A stretch of DNA of 64,000 nucleotides from Diphasiastrum complanatum (taxonomy: Eukaryota > Streptophyta > Lycopodiopsida > Lycopodiales > Lycopodiaceae). The DNA is taken from NCBI GenBank assembly GCA_029204225.1, contig CM055104.1, forward strand, positions 48,878,933 to 48,942,932, read 5' to 3'. The notes below the pieces were generated by a model, which made no database searches, had not been told where the DNA came from, and saw only the letters and a program-made list of their open reading frames with translations. The position numbers were made by a program, and so were the translations under genes. The stretch's first letter is position 1. Each line of letters begins with the position of its first letter. Of the stretch, positions 35,563-46,899 are shown one piece after another.

Positions 35563-35720
35563 TAAATATATAATGTTAATTCTCTCTCTCGCTCTCGCTC
35601 TCGCCCTCGCCCTCGCGATCGCGATCCAGGAACAAGAGATCGGAGAGATGGAGGAAGAAAGAGGAAAGAGGAGCAGAAATACGAAGACGAATACGAAGAC
35701 GAAGACGAAGGTCATGTCAT
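35563..35720 (-). repeat. Low-complexity 5' leader of the TMEM45-like gene
   Basis: On the plus strand, CTCTCG hexamer-like repeats (about 35580-35622) and a GAAGACGAATAC-type triplet repeat (about 35680-35712) lie upstream of the minus-strand start. GA/CT repeats are common in plant 5' leaders and core promoters. Confidence 0.6.
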
Positions 35721-36889
35721 TGCTAAATAGGCTGCCAGCAGGCAGGTCATGTGACCCACCTTCATATGGGGCATTGTATTGGCCTTTGGCTCTAGCACTT
35801 GATATTTTATGCTTTTGTGAAGTTGGCTCCTAAAAATGTTGAGAAACTAATCACTACTCAAGATGACATACAAGACTCAAAGGATGAGGTCAAAGGCCAA
35901 GGATTGCATGCCTCTGTAAACATAGCCTCAGAAAATGTTGATGTGGCTACGGGTTTTTTGCCTTTGTAAATGGGGGGTAAAGAATTGTCGAGGTTAGCAC
36001 GAGGCATGTGACCTTCTTGAAGCTTGTAAAAAGAAATCAAATTAAAATTCCTTTTATGCATTGAAATTGGCTAGAGTTTGCTTGTTTGATAGAGAACCTG
36101 GCTCTCATTACTAGGCTCAAAGGGATCATGGATGCAACTTGGCTGATTCTAGTCAATTCCACTATACATAAACCAAATCCTTATTGGAGTAGAGTACTTG
36201 ACCGCCCCATCCAACATTCTTTTTGACTTGCATTTCTCATACTTCAAGCAAGGAGGATCCTAATTAGGAGGGGGGGATGCTTCTAATTGAACTTCAACTA
36301 AAGGTTGGAGCATTCCCCTCCTATGAAAGATTGTAAATGATTTAGTCTTAGTTGTAACTTATCAAACATTTGAAAGTTTGCTACACTTAATTTAACTTAT
36401 GATTATAGCATCTAACTAGCAAGGTTCAATTGAGGTTTATTTTAGCTGCAAGTACCTAAGGGTATGTCATTTCTCTTCTATATATGATGTTTGAAAATAT
36501 TTTGCTTAAGGGTATGTCATTTCTCTTCTATATATGATGTTTGAAAATATTTTGAGGAGCGCTCCAACCCTTTCAAACTGGGTCAATGTAATGTTCTTTT
36601 GCCTTTTGGTAGGCGAACAATCATGCAAAATTATTCACATTTACATCATGCATGCCAATTGTCACACATGATTTGCACATGTGAATTATCTCTTGGTTTA
36701 CATGAGCAAATAGTTCCCCCTTACTAACCTTCAACTCTTCACATCTGCATGCACACAAGAGCCTGTTTGTCCACATATGGAGCTTGTCTACAACAACACT
36801 TTGCTTAATTCAGGGCCCTCACCACATCTCATGTTTGTAGAGGGTTCCAATTTTATGAATCTATTGAGCAAATTGTTTGACCTCCTACT
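35721..36889. other. Intergenic stretch with a 50-base tandem repeat
   Basis: No gene. A 50-base unit starting TAAGGGTATGTCATTTCTC is exactly or nearly repeated at 36457-36506 and 36507-36556. Confidence 0.6.
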
Positions 36890-37716
36890 TGTTAGATTTC
36901 TTATGCTCAACCTTAAACAAATAGTTCAAATAATGATCATCCTGAAAAAAAAAAAAAAAAAAAAAAAAGGCCGACTACATATTTCAGACCTTCATATTTT
37001 TCCCCTTTGAGTTTTTGTGTGCCTTAAACGTTTTTAAAGCACCTTCGCCTTTTTCGCACCTTCACGAAAAATGCGACACAATGGCCAGAATGCCTTGGAA
37101 ACCATTTTAAGGCACCTTCGCCTTTTTCGCACCTTCGCAAAAAATGCGACACAGTGGCCAAAATGCCTTGGAAACCATTTTAAGGCACCTTCGCCTTTTT
37201 CAAATTTTCCCTGCCTTCGCTCTAGAGGCACCTTCGGGATTTACATACCTTCAGTCTAAGGGCACCTTCGGGATTTATATACCTTCAGTCTAAGGGCACC
37301 TTCAGGTTTTTCGGGTTTTCGCTACATTGGCAGACCAACGTCGCCAACTTATCATCAACCCTAAAAACAGCTGGACAACCAAATATCCCAAGGGCGGTTA
37401 CCAACTTTTGTACATATACAAAACTAGAGTAAAAGGCATTTAAGGCTAATAAAATATTTGTCTCTTGACACTTGTAAATATTTATACTAGCTTAATCAAG
37501 CTATGTAAGTAAGTTCTCTTTCAATCAGAATTATCTGTAGCCAACGTTATCACGCTCAACAAGCTGAAGTTATTACTTCAAGTCATTGTACTCACTGTTG
37601 ATATTAATCAGAGTGCAATTTTTGTCTCACTACTGTATTGTTTATTTGCGCAATTTGTATGAATCATTCTTCTTGAATATTTCTGCTGCTAACTGTTGTG
37701 TTTCCGTTCCTACACA
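36890..37716 (+). repeat. LTR X, copy 1 (TG...CA, about 827 bases)
   Basis: Shares the whole sequence, in the same orientation, with 62499-63305. Starts TGTTAGATTTC and ends GTTCCTACACA. Contains a run of 24 A (36945-36968), a 73-base tandem unit (37039-37111, 37112-37184 and a partial third) built on GCACCTTCGCCTTTTTCGC and ATGCGACACA, and a shorter tandem unit around GGCACCTTCGGGATTTA (about 37226-37305). It lies just upstream of the gypsy leader and gag, so it may be the element's 5' LTR. No standard primer site was found after it. Confidence 0.7.
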
Positions 37717-38685
37717 CCTACGCTCAAAGCTTCGAGCTTCCGCTGTCGGTCATCCCCACGTTTTACGACACTACTCACCATTTTTGGCATTGGATGTCCT
37801 TGCTTCTCCTTCTCCTCCATCTCTCTCATATTTAATGCTATCTTGTAATAAGGGCGAAGATTAATTCCCAGGAAATTTCCAAAAATATCAGAAAAATCGC
37901 CAAAAAACACCAAAACTCTAAAAAGACAGAAAAAGAACCTTCGCCTGATTTACTGTGCATAGGTGTGATTCAGATCTATCTACTGCCAGGTCGGCGAAGA
38001 ATAATACCAAAAATAGAAGGTTTTCTAGAAAATCAGTTGTCATATTGTCATATTTTTGCAAAAAAAATCACTTTTTTGCAAAAATATCATTATTACTCTT
38101 GATCCTTTGCCAGAACCTTCGTCGAGTTTTCAGAACATTCTATTTATAGTAAAATACTTATTTTGAGTTCGGTGAAGATTCTTCTTGTCCAAATCATAGA
38201 AAATTTTAATTTTTACTCTCGCCAAACTATAGAAACTGTATTTTCTTGTGTCAAAAACCTTCGTCCGGTTTTTCATAGTTTTATCTGTGTCAGATCCTTC
38301 ATCTGAGAGGTCGGCGAAGGTTATTTCCCAAGAAATTGTCAGAAAAGTTGATCAAAGAGTTTTTTTGTTTTTTTTTGTTTTTTTCCAAAATAGCACTGTT
38401 GAACCTTCGCCGAGTCAATCTTCGCTTAGGAAACCTTCGCCAGTACTATTTTTAGGTTTGGATTTTCCAGATCAAGTCTCTAGCAAAAATTGGATCAAAT
38501 CTGATATATTCTAATTTGGATTCTGAGAAATTTTTCATTTTTTGAGAAGTATCGATTGATTGAATTTTGAAATCATTATCTGATTCTTAGAAAGTGGAAT
38601 AGATCTAGTAGATCTGATCTGAGATAGTGTTTGATTGACAAATCTAAATCCAATCTCATTGTCTGCTTGATCTAAATTTATAAAG
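37717..38685 (+). other. Presumed untranslated leader of the gypsy element, rich in CCTTCGCCGA motifs
   Basis: No coding signal. The first about 50 bases (to about 37770) are also present after LTR X copy 2. CCTTCG-type motifs recur in both orientations; TCGGCGAAGGTT (38311-38322) and AACCTTCGCCGA (38402-38413) are perfect 12-base complements. Confidence 0.5.
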
Positions 38686-40500
38686 ATGGCTTCCCCTCGA
38701 GCTGCCCCTGGAGGTGCTCAAGAAGTCAATCAATTATTGTTAGAAGAGCATCCCGTTTGGATGTACCCAAATATAATGGATTAACAGATCCAATTAGATT
38801 TCTCCAGATCTATGCTAAATCATGTGAAGTCTATGGCAAGATTTATCCCCAAGATAAACTTAAGTTGTTTCCTATGGCCTTAACAGACGCAGCACAAGAT
38901 TGGTCCTATGATCAAGATGAAACTGAGCGTATAGATTGGAAGGTTGTTAAACGAGCCCTTATCACACGGTTCAAACCATAGAAGTTTATGGAAGACCCTT
39001 TCCTACTTCTAAGTAAAATTAAAATGGGAAAGCAAAAATGGTTCGAGATTACATTGAACGGGTGAAGCGCCTCAGATCTGAGTGCGAACCTAAGCTGATT
39101 AACGAAAATGCCATGATTATGTGTTTTTGTCAGGTTTACCTAAACGGATCAGACGTGAGCTAAAACTCCATAATGAGTATGCACTCTTGCAAAATGCTAT
39201 GGATGATGCGATTCGGGAGGAGGATGAAGATTCAGATGATGAGCCGAATATCAGTATGTTGTCCTGTACAACAGGACAGACTACTACGACATCCACCACT
39301 ATTGCATCAACGAATGCCAACGCTACTGCAGAAATGATGCTCAACAAGTTCTAGAAACTCGAGAAGAACTAGCAGAAACAGATGGAAAAGTTGCAGTCGC
39401 AATTTGATGAGAAGATCAAAGCATTGGAAGATTTTACGGAAAAGCAAACAAGGAATCTGAAAAGTTTGCGAAGACTTTTCCTACCAGGGAAAATGTCTGG
39501 TGTTATATTTGTACAGGAAATCACACAGTAAACGAGTGTCCTCAATTAAAAAAACGAATGGAAATCAATGTTTGCCATTTGTGTAATTCGTCTGATCATG
39601 AGACTGCTTTTTGCAACTTCAATCCTCGGAAAATTCAGCAACAGTATGCCCAAATGGGATATCGAGAACCACATTATGGAGGAAATCCAGCAGCTAGACC
39701 TCGACAATCTGCTCTTGGATACCCGGAACGTTTAGCCTTACCAGCCCCACCAAAGCACTCCGCTCCTCCTGCCAATTTAATGGAACCAAAACCGTACGGA
39801 AGTGCTGAGCAATGGAACTATGGTAATGATCAAGAAGGTGGATCTTTAGGAGGATCTTCAGAACAGTATGCTATTTATGCTGCCGCTCAACAACAGGCCT
39901 CTAGAAATTGGACCAGAGCACCACTTGGATGCTTTGCATGTGGAGAAAATCACAGAGTTGCAGAATGTCCAAATAAAGAGAAATTTGTACCATTCTATCG
40001 AGATTGTGGTTATGGACATTGCTATAAAGACTGTCTAGCAAGATCAAAGCCACCACCAGCTATAGCACTTGTCAATTTGATAACAATCAAGCAACGATTG
40101 GTAGCTCAAAATAAATCAAGTGTATCCATGATGGTGGTCACCAGAGCACAGAAGCAAAAAGAACCAATAGCGGATCCAGTACTTGCTGATTCTATACCAT
40201 TGAGCAATATACCAACAACATCTGGAGTCTATCCAAATCTTCATGCAAAAAAACAAAGATATCAGGATATAAGACAGTGGATTAAACATCCACAAGAAGA
40301 AGAGGAGCTTGAAGCTGCTAAAGCAACAACAGAAGTTCGTTCTTCACCATTGCAGCCACCAAAAAATTCACGTACGGATATGAATGACCAGTTGCATCAT
40401 CATGAAGAACCCTTCAAGATGACTGAATCAGAAGCACCACAAACAAAACTGATCCTGAACATTTTGTCTAGCAAGGTCAATATCTCATTAGGAGAGTTCC
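38686..40500 (+). pseudogene. Gypsy gag with several zinc knuckles, frame-broken
   Basis: Starts MASPRAAPGGAQEV at 38686. After a frame slip near 38755 it continues DVPKYNGLTDPIRFLQIYAK, the usual Gag core. Stops and slips occur near 38978, 39040 and 39115. The knuckle region has CYICTGNHTVNEC near 39510, CHLCNSSDHETAFC near 39570, CFACGENHRVAEC near 39930 and a fourth altered one (DCGYGHCYKDC). The last open segment (39558-40505) is basic and Pro/Gln-rich. Gag would package the RNA; this copy cannot be translated whole. Confidence 0.8.
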
Positions 40501-40509
40501 TGTAGTTGG

Positions 40510-42089
40510 TGCCAAAAGCTAAATAAGTCTTAGCGCAAAAGTTAGCTCAAGTAGAACCAGAAGTGCATCAGGAGCCACTTTTTTGTGCCAGATTTGAAGA
40601 ATCTAATAAAGTCCTCCATGTCGGAGCTGCTTGGGAAAGTGAACAAAAGAATATCACTCTTCCGATACATCATAGACAATTTTCTAAGGAAGTAGCTATG
40701 ATAGATGGCGGTTCAAGAGTTAACCTGATTTGATGGGGCCTTACAAAGATCAAGCTTGCTACTTTTGCTATTAAGCTAGCTGATCAAACAACAGTTCGTC
40801 CGCGAGGAATGGTTGAAGATATACTTGTCAGAATTGTCGAAGTACAGTTCGTCATTACTTTCGTAGTAATGGACTTACCAGAAGCATCAAATGTTTACTG
40901 AATCCTATTGGGACGTCCATGGTTACGAGTTGCGCAAGTAATTCATAACTGGGGTACCGGGAAAATCACTTTTGAAAATCATGAACGTGCAGTCAAAGTT
41001 GATCCTACAACTTGGACTATTAAACCAGTGGTTCAAAAAGATGATGATAATTCATCAACAACGGATCACACTTGTGACCGTCCAGAGAAAAATTTGGGAG
41101 TTCATTATGATTCTCAAACGGATATTGTCAACTGGAATGAAGCTCTTGCAACGATTGATTGTACAACAAGATATATGTGTCAACAAGATAATCAATCAGA
41201 TTTGAGCGAGATTTCATTATTAGATTGAACTTTGGATACACCGATCACGTTTCCATTGAATGTGTTGAATGTAGCTTGGATATCAACGGAACCTATACCA
41301 GATTCGATTGAAGATGATCTCATACTTGTGAGTCATGCCTTGACTTATGATGACAATGTAGAACTTACGGATGAGCAGATTCTCAATCATATGGATCCAA
41401 CCAGATTTGGAGTGCATAATGTTCCTGATGAACCAACAATAAAACTGCCCAAAGCAGTTATATTGAAGGAAGATAGGATCACAAGATCAATGACAAAGAA
41501 ACAAGCCAAGCAACATTATAACACAGTCCTAAAATGGGAAAATCCCTCTCAAAAGATTGATTCAAAGAGTGTGCCACCCTTACTAGATAAAGGCAAAGGA
41601 AAAGTCGAGGATGATTCTACAAGTCAGAATTCTAGCAAGACATCATCGTCTCAAAAGTCATCACCTCCACGATCAATTCCTACTAAGAAGGCTAAGCGAA
41701 GATCCAAGACAAGTCCTTTCGAAAAAGTACAAGCAGATATAGTCCAGCATGATATGCCCGAGCATTTTAAACGTTATACATTGAATGATGTGGTTATCAT
41801 ATTACCTAAAGCGCATCGTGAACCTGAAGAACACGTGCCAGAATCGAAAGAGGTTTATGATGGCCTAGCTAGGACACAGCCAATGAATCTTGCTGAACCA
41901 GGAGAACTGGAAAAGATTGTACAAGTTGGATCACAACTTACTCCTGAACAGTATCAAGCACTCTGCATGCTACTTATTAAGTATCAAGATTGCTTTGCAT
42001 GGACTTATCAAGATCTGAAGGATATTCCGACGTTAGTTATTGAACATACCATACGTTTAGTACTTGATACAGTTCCAAAGGTTACATAA
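40510..42089 (+). pseudogene. Gypsy protease and linker region
   Basis: MIDGGSRVNLI near 40700 is the aspartic protease active-site region (D-G-G-S), followed by ADQTTVRPRGMVEDI and LLGRPWL near 40907. TGA at about 40732 replaces an expected R, and TGA at about 40899 replaces W. A long basic/serine-rich linker (41232-42089) leads to the RT. Confidence 0.75.
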
Positions 42090-43330
42090 TCCTATCACTG
42101 TAATCCTGATGTTGCGGACCTGATAAAGAAAGAGCTTCAGAGATTGCTTGACGTCGATTTCATTTATGAGATCGAGCATACCGAATGGATCTCACCGATT
42201 GTCATTGTTCCTAAGAAGAATGGGAAATTGCGAATCTGTGTGAATCTCAAGGCTTTGAACAAAGTGACGTGGAAGGATCACTTTCCATTACCTTTTACTG
42301 AAAGCATTTTGGATCGCCTTGCTGGAGCAGAAGCTTATAGTTTCCTAGATGGATTAGTGGTTACAACTAGGTTGAGATTGCACTTGCCGATTTGCAACAG
42401 AATGGGGCACCTATGCCTACAGAGTAATGTTGTTTGGACTCTGTAATGCACCAAGTTCATTCCAAAGAGTATTGCAATTTGCTTTTAAAGATTATCTACA
42501 ATTTTTTTTTGAAATTTACTTGGATGACCTGGGAGTCCATAGTACAGATGCAGACCATCTGGATCGATTGGAGAAAGTATTTGAAAGATGTCGCAAATAT
42601 CAAATTTCTCTAAATCCAGAAAAATGCCAGATATGGGTTTCCCATGGAGTTGTGCTTGGACATGTGATATCGAGACATGGTATTGCCACAGATTATTCTA
42701 AGATCAAAATTATTTTGGAATTGCCACCGCCAACAACGATTCGTGGAGTTTATGTGTTTATGGGTCATGCGAACTACTATCGCATTTTTATTATCTTCCT
42801 TGCGGATTTAGCACGACCTATATACAAACTGACTATTGTTCCTACTTGGACAGTAGAGGCGTTAGAAGCCTTTGAAAAGTTAAAAAAAGCATTAACAGCA
42901 CGAATATTGCGTTCTCCAGATTGGACGATTGAATTTCATGTTCACACGGATGCCTCAACTTATATGCCATTGGATCAGTTTTGACGCAGCCATGTGACTA
43001 TAAGAAAGATTATCGTATACGATTTGCAAGCAGACAACTTACAGATCCGGAGAAGAATTATTCAACAACAGAACGTGAAGCATTAGCCATGATTTTTTCT
43101 GTTCGAAAATTTTGTCACTATCTCATGGAAACGCACTTTGCATTTTATACGGATCATCAACCGTTACTTTACTTGGTAAACAAGACGTGCAATACTGAAC
43201 GTATTGCAAGATGGTTATTGTTATTGACTGAATTTGACTTTCGAATTGTGGTTCGAAAGGGGAAGCAATATTATCTAGCCGATCACGTTTCGCGAATCGA
43301 ATCCACACCAATTAACATTGAAGTGGATGA
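42090..43330 (+). pseudogene. Gypsy reverse transcriptase and RNase H
   Basis: RT blocks: SPIVIVPKKNGKLRICVN near 42193, FPLPFTESILDRLAGAEAYS near 42284, FGLCNAPSSFQRV near 42430 and the catalytic YLDD near 42520. A deletion and frame change lie near 42360-42420, and a 2-base insertion near 42963 breaks the RNase H start (HTDASTY). RNase H continues FASRQLTDPEKNYSTTEREA (about 43022), YTDHQPLLYL and ends ADHVSRIES near 43310. Confidence 0.85.
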
Positions 43331-43399
43331 TGAACTACCAGATGCTGCATTGTTCTATGTCGAAGTAGTACCTGAGTGGGCAGCGGATATTGTTGAGTA

Positions 43400-44640
43400 C
43401 CTGATGCTAGGACAACCAAATGACTCTTTGACAAAAGTACAGAAGAGACAATTGATTCATAAGGCTCAACATTATCAATTGATTGCAGGACAATTGTATC
43501 GTCGTGGATCAATTCTACAAAGATGTGTTTTACCACATGAAGTACCAGATTTATTCATGTTTTCAAATGATGACATGGTTGGAGGACACTTCTCTACAGA
43601 TATTATTGTTCGCAAACTTTTGTAATCAAGTTGACTGTGGCCTACGCTTCATAAGGACACAGAAAATTTTATTCAAACATGTGATGTTTGCCAGCGAGCA
43701 CGACGACCTACTCGACAAAATTATGAACCCTTGCATCCGGTTTTATTGCAAGCACCGTTTGAAAAATGGGGACTGGATTATGTTGGTCCTATTCATCCTG
43801 CCACGCAAGGATCTCAAGCCAGATACATTATCATAGCAACTGATTATATGACCAAGTGGGTTGAAGCTAAAGCTGTCAAAGTTGCTGATGCAAAATCTAT
43901 GGCCAAGTTTCTCTATGAAAATATTATAATCAGATTTGGATGTCCGATCAAGATTGTCAATGACCGGGGTACACACTTTGTTTATCAAACAATAAAGTGT
44001 TTACTGGAAGATTTTTTTGTGATACATAGATTTAGCACCCCTTACTATTCCAGAGGGAATGGCCAAGCTAAATCTTCCAATAAGATTGTTTGCACCATTA
44101 TGACGAAGACAGTTGAAGCGAGTCGGTCTGATTGGAAACATAAACTGTATGCAGCTTTATGGACATTCAGAATCGCTTACAAAAATAGTACAAATCAAAC
44201 ACCTTTTCAATTGGTTTATGGTCAAGATGTTGTCATGCCAATTGAATTTTTAATCCCATCTTTACGCATAGCAGCAACGGAATGATTAAATGATGATAAG
44301 TCTTACAACTACGTCATGAAGCGTTGCACAAATTATGTGAAACCCGATTGATGGCAGTTCATGCATTAGCAGCAGAGAAAGCCAAACGCAAGGCATGGCA
44401 CGATCGTCGATTGCACAAAAAAGATCTGAAAGCAGGAGATCTCGCATTGATGTACAAAACCAAACTGATCAAGAAAAAATTGAAGTTTACTGGTGAAGGC
44501 CCGTATAAAGTGAAGGAAATCTTGAACTATGGCGCAGTAATTCTTGAGCACTTGGATGGAAAACGATTTGATACTCCGGTGAATGGCAACCGCTTACGCA
44601 AGTTTTGCAGCCTACTCCACCAGTTCAGCAAGCCTAATCT
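43400..44640 (+). pseudogene. Gypsy integrase with mutated catalytic glutamate
   Basis: The zinc-binding region (GGHFSTDIIVRKL, then a frame change, then CDVCQRARRPT near 43680) leads to the core: GLDYVGPIHPATQ near 43770 (first D), KIVNDRGTHF near 43950 (second D) and YSRGNGQAKSSNKIV near 44050, where relatives have GQAE: the third catalytic residue is K. The C-terminus (WHDRRLHKKDLKAGDLALM, GPYKVKEILN) has no chromodomain. It ends near 44640. Confidence 0.82.
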
Positions 44641-44761
44641 CATGGTTTTTTGCTTTTATTTGTTTTTCAGTTTTTTGTTTTCATTATTTAATTGCTGAGG
44701 TTTTTGGAAAAAGACAGTAAAAAAAAAGAAAAAAAAGAAAAAAAAAACTGAGAAAAGACTA

Positions 44762-46795
44762 ATGAGCAAAAGTCAGAAAAGTCATCAGCATGGTCGTCAT
44801 CCACGTAGTGAGATCGTCATTCCTGACTCACCTTCCGCGTCACAACGTCGCACTAGGCATACATCGTCAGCTGCGCTTCCACCCCCTGCTGTTGTTCACA
44901 CTGAACTTCCAATTCTTCACGTCTCTGATGCTTTTCTCGCCTCTGCTTCCACTCAAGGACAGTTTGTGACCTTTTGACTACCATTCCCATCACAGCTGCC
45001 CAGGCCGCCTCACCCCCGCACACCGAAGCTACTTCACCAAACACACAGTTTTTCATGGATATGTTCGATGATTCCGACCCCCTCGGGGCCCCTAAAATTT
45101 TTGAAATGCCCCAGAGCCCTGCACCCTTTGAACTTCAATCCCCTGGAAGAGGATTCGAACAAATTCATAATGTCGAAACTACTGTCGGTGTTGAAGATTC
45201 AAGCCAACAACCTCAAGCTGAAGACAGGCCAACCGCACTTCGGGTCGACCAAGTTGTGAAATCACTGAAGCAGTTCGATGCCACCGTGCCTGAGGGTTTT
45301 GAGGAAGAAGATATTTTTGAAGAAGAAGACGTACCGGCATTTATTTCACGCCAACCAAGGACAATACCATCAGGTCCTCCTGTTGCTGCCACCTCCACGA
45401 CAGTAGATTCTGGTGAGGCTCTCGGTTTGGTCTCAAGCCTTGCGCAAGTGATCCAGTCTATGCTTGACAAGAAAAAAGAAATGGAGCAGAGAATTTCAGA
45501 TCTGGGATCGGAAAACATGCTCATCCGCTAGAAGATTGTCCAGCTGGATTGAGACTTGAAGATTGCCAAGTTGCATGAAGACAAATCTGTAGCTGAAAAG
45601 AAGATGGCCCAGCAACAAGCTAATCGCCTGGAAGGATACGTCAGCTCCCTGCAAAACGTCCTGACAACCGCACAAGATCAGGTGGATAAGGCTGTGTAGG
45701 ATGCAAAGCAACAAGTGCAACTGCTAAAGGGTCAATTGCAGATGGCGGAGCAGGATCACACGCGTCTCCAAGGTGAATTGGATGCGACCACCCTTGAGCG
45801 TGATGCGTATCTTCAGACGCAAATACCAGATCATCTGGTCACACCGATGGAGATCACGTATTTGTTCAATAAAGTGGAAACGTACAAAGTGGCCCTTCAG
45901 GGATTCCAAGGCCACTTTGACAAGTTCAAAGGAGCAGCTTCAACTGTTGGCCAAGGCTAAAGAAACCATCAACGCTTATGAAAAAGTAGTCGTTCAGGTG
46001 CTGGAAGCCGGACCACAAATCCTTGTACCAGTCATGCTGCAATCCTCCCCTACGTGCCAAGAAGATGTACCAATGGATACATGGTTGGATCCGGGCATGG
46101 ACCAGACGGGAGCCCCATAAATACCAAAACAACCGCCAATTCTACCGGCAGTGCAAGCGGGTCCATTCTCATCAAGGACCACACCACTATTCAGAAGGCC
46201 CATCAGCGTCGAGGACCAAATCCAGAGCTTCTTATCGCAACATCTGCATGAGTCCTCGCGTGGTGGATGGGTCCTTAAGTTCAAGACCTCCAAGATAGAT
46301 TCCGACAAAGAGTTGGACAAAATACCTGCATTGGGAGAGCATGCGGCATGGAGAATTACCGTTTTTGAGAAAACTTTGGAATCAATCAGTAGTTATGTGG
46401 CCAGCCCTCGCCAATTGCGGGTCGATCCTTATTATGTGCCAATGCCGAGAAGGAATAAATGGAAAGATTTGGGATTAGATATGGACAAGATCACCATCCA
46501 TACGCCCAATTGGCCAATCATCCATCAGCCCTACAACTGGACAATATTAGTGGACTTCCACCGGGCTATACAAGCGTACCAAAGAGAGTATGTCCACTCT
46601 CCAGATCCAACAGTGCGACAATCGACACTATTTGCAAAAGATCTAACTCTTTTGGCATCAATGGTAACCAGATGGGACGATTGTCTCCCTCCTCTAGCAT
46701 TCGATCCAAATAAGCTGATGGCCTCAGAGAATATCAAAGATCAGCTATCGGTTGCTCATTCATACTTTCGTGCAGCAATGATGGGAGGCTCCTAA
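44762..46795 (+). pseudogene. Extra ORF of the gypsy element: disordered N-terminus, coiled coil, novel C-terminal domain
   Basis: After a poly-A-rich gap of about 60 bases, ATG 44762 opens a Ser/His/Pro-rich segment (MSKSQKSHQHGRHPRSEIV). After a slip near 44975 it continues through an acidic region (EEEDIFEEEDVPAF near 45301) and a coiled coil (about 45440-45960, with LLKGQLQMAEQDHTRLQGEL). After another slip near 45955, a globular-looking C-terminus of about 200 residues follows (46190-46795: GGWVLKFKTSKIDSDKELD, WKDLGLDMDKI, HQPYNWTILVDFHRAI, TRWDDCLPPLAFDP). Three internal stops fit CAG-to-TAG or CGA-to-TGA change. Total about 670 codons. Position after integrase and before the polypurine tract is that of env-like or other additional ORFs, but no transmembrane or signal segment is seen. 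Function unknown. Confidence 0.6.
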
Positions 46796-46890
46796 AAATC
46801 TCGCTTCACATCATGGACGACCGCAAAGTGGATTGCAGGAGCCCATCGTTGTTTTCTGCCCCACACGATCAGATTTATAGTAGTTAGCTT

Positions 46891-46899
46891 AAGGAGGAG
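46891..46899 (+). other. Polypurine tract
   Basis: AAGGAGGAG immediately before the TG of the next LTR at 46900. Confidence 0.75.

Larger units (their letters stand above)
36890..46899 (+). mobile_element. Ty3/gypsy retrotransposon with an extra ORF after pol
   Basis: Order is gag (38686), protease, RT, RNase H, integrase and extra ORF, ending at a polypurine tract (46891-46899). RT before integrase shows gypsy type. No chromodomain follows the integrase, which places it outside the chromoviruses. The motif style (GLCNAPSSFQRV, FQLVYGQDVVMPIE, IPSLRIA) recalls the Tat/Athila branch. It is assumed that LTR X is its 5' LTR, but the LTR after its 3' end (46900) is of a different sequence, so the true element limits are uncertain. 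Confidence 0.75.

Noticed and set aside
35563-35715. N-terminal extension of the TMEM45-like protein to 35715
   Set aside because: Encodes only alternating low-complexity residues from CT and GAC repeats and precedes the family-typical start.
37710-37913. Short ORFs around LTR X ends (also 37034-37259)
   Set aside because: Fall in LTR and leader sequence with tandem repeats; no motif.
38686-44640. Endogenous pararetrovirus (caulimovirus-type) origin
   Set aside because: An integrase follows RNase H and LTRs and a polypurine tract are present, which fits a Ty3/gypsy retrotransposon; no movement-protein motif was seen.
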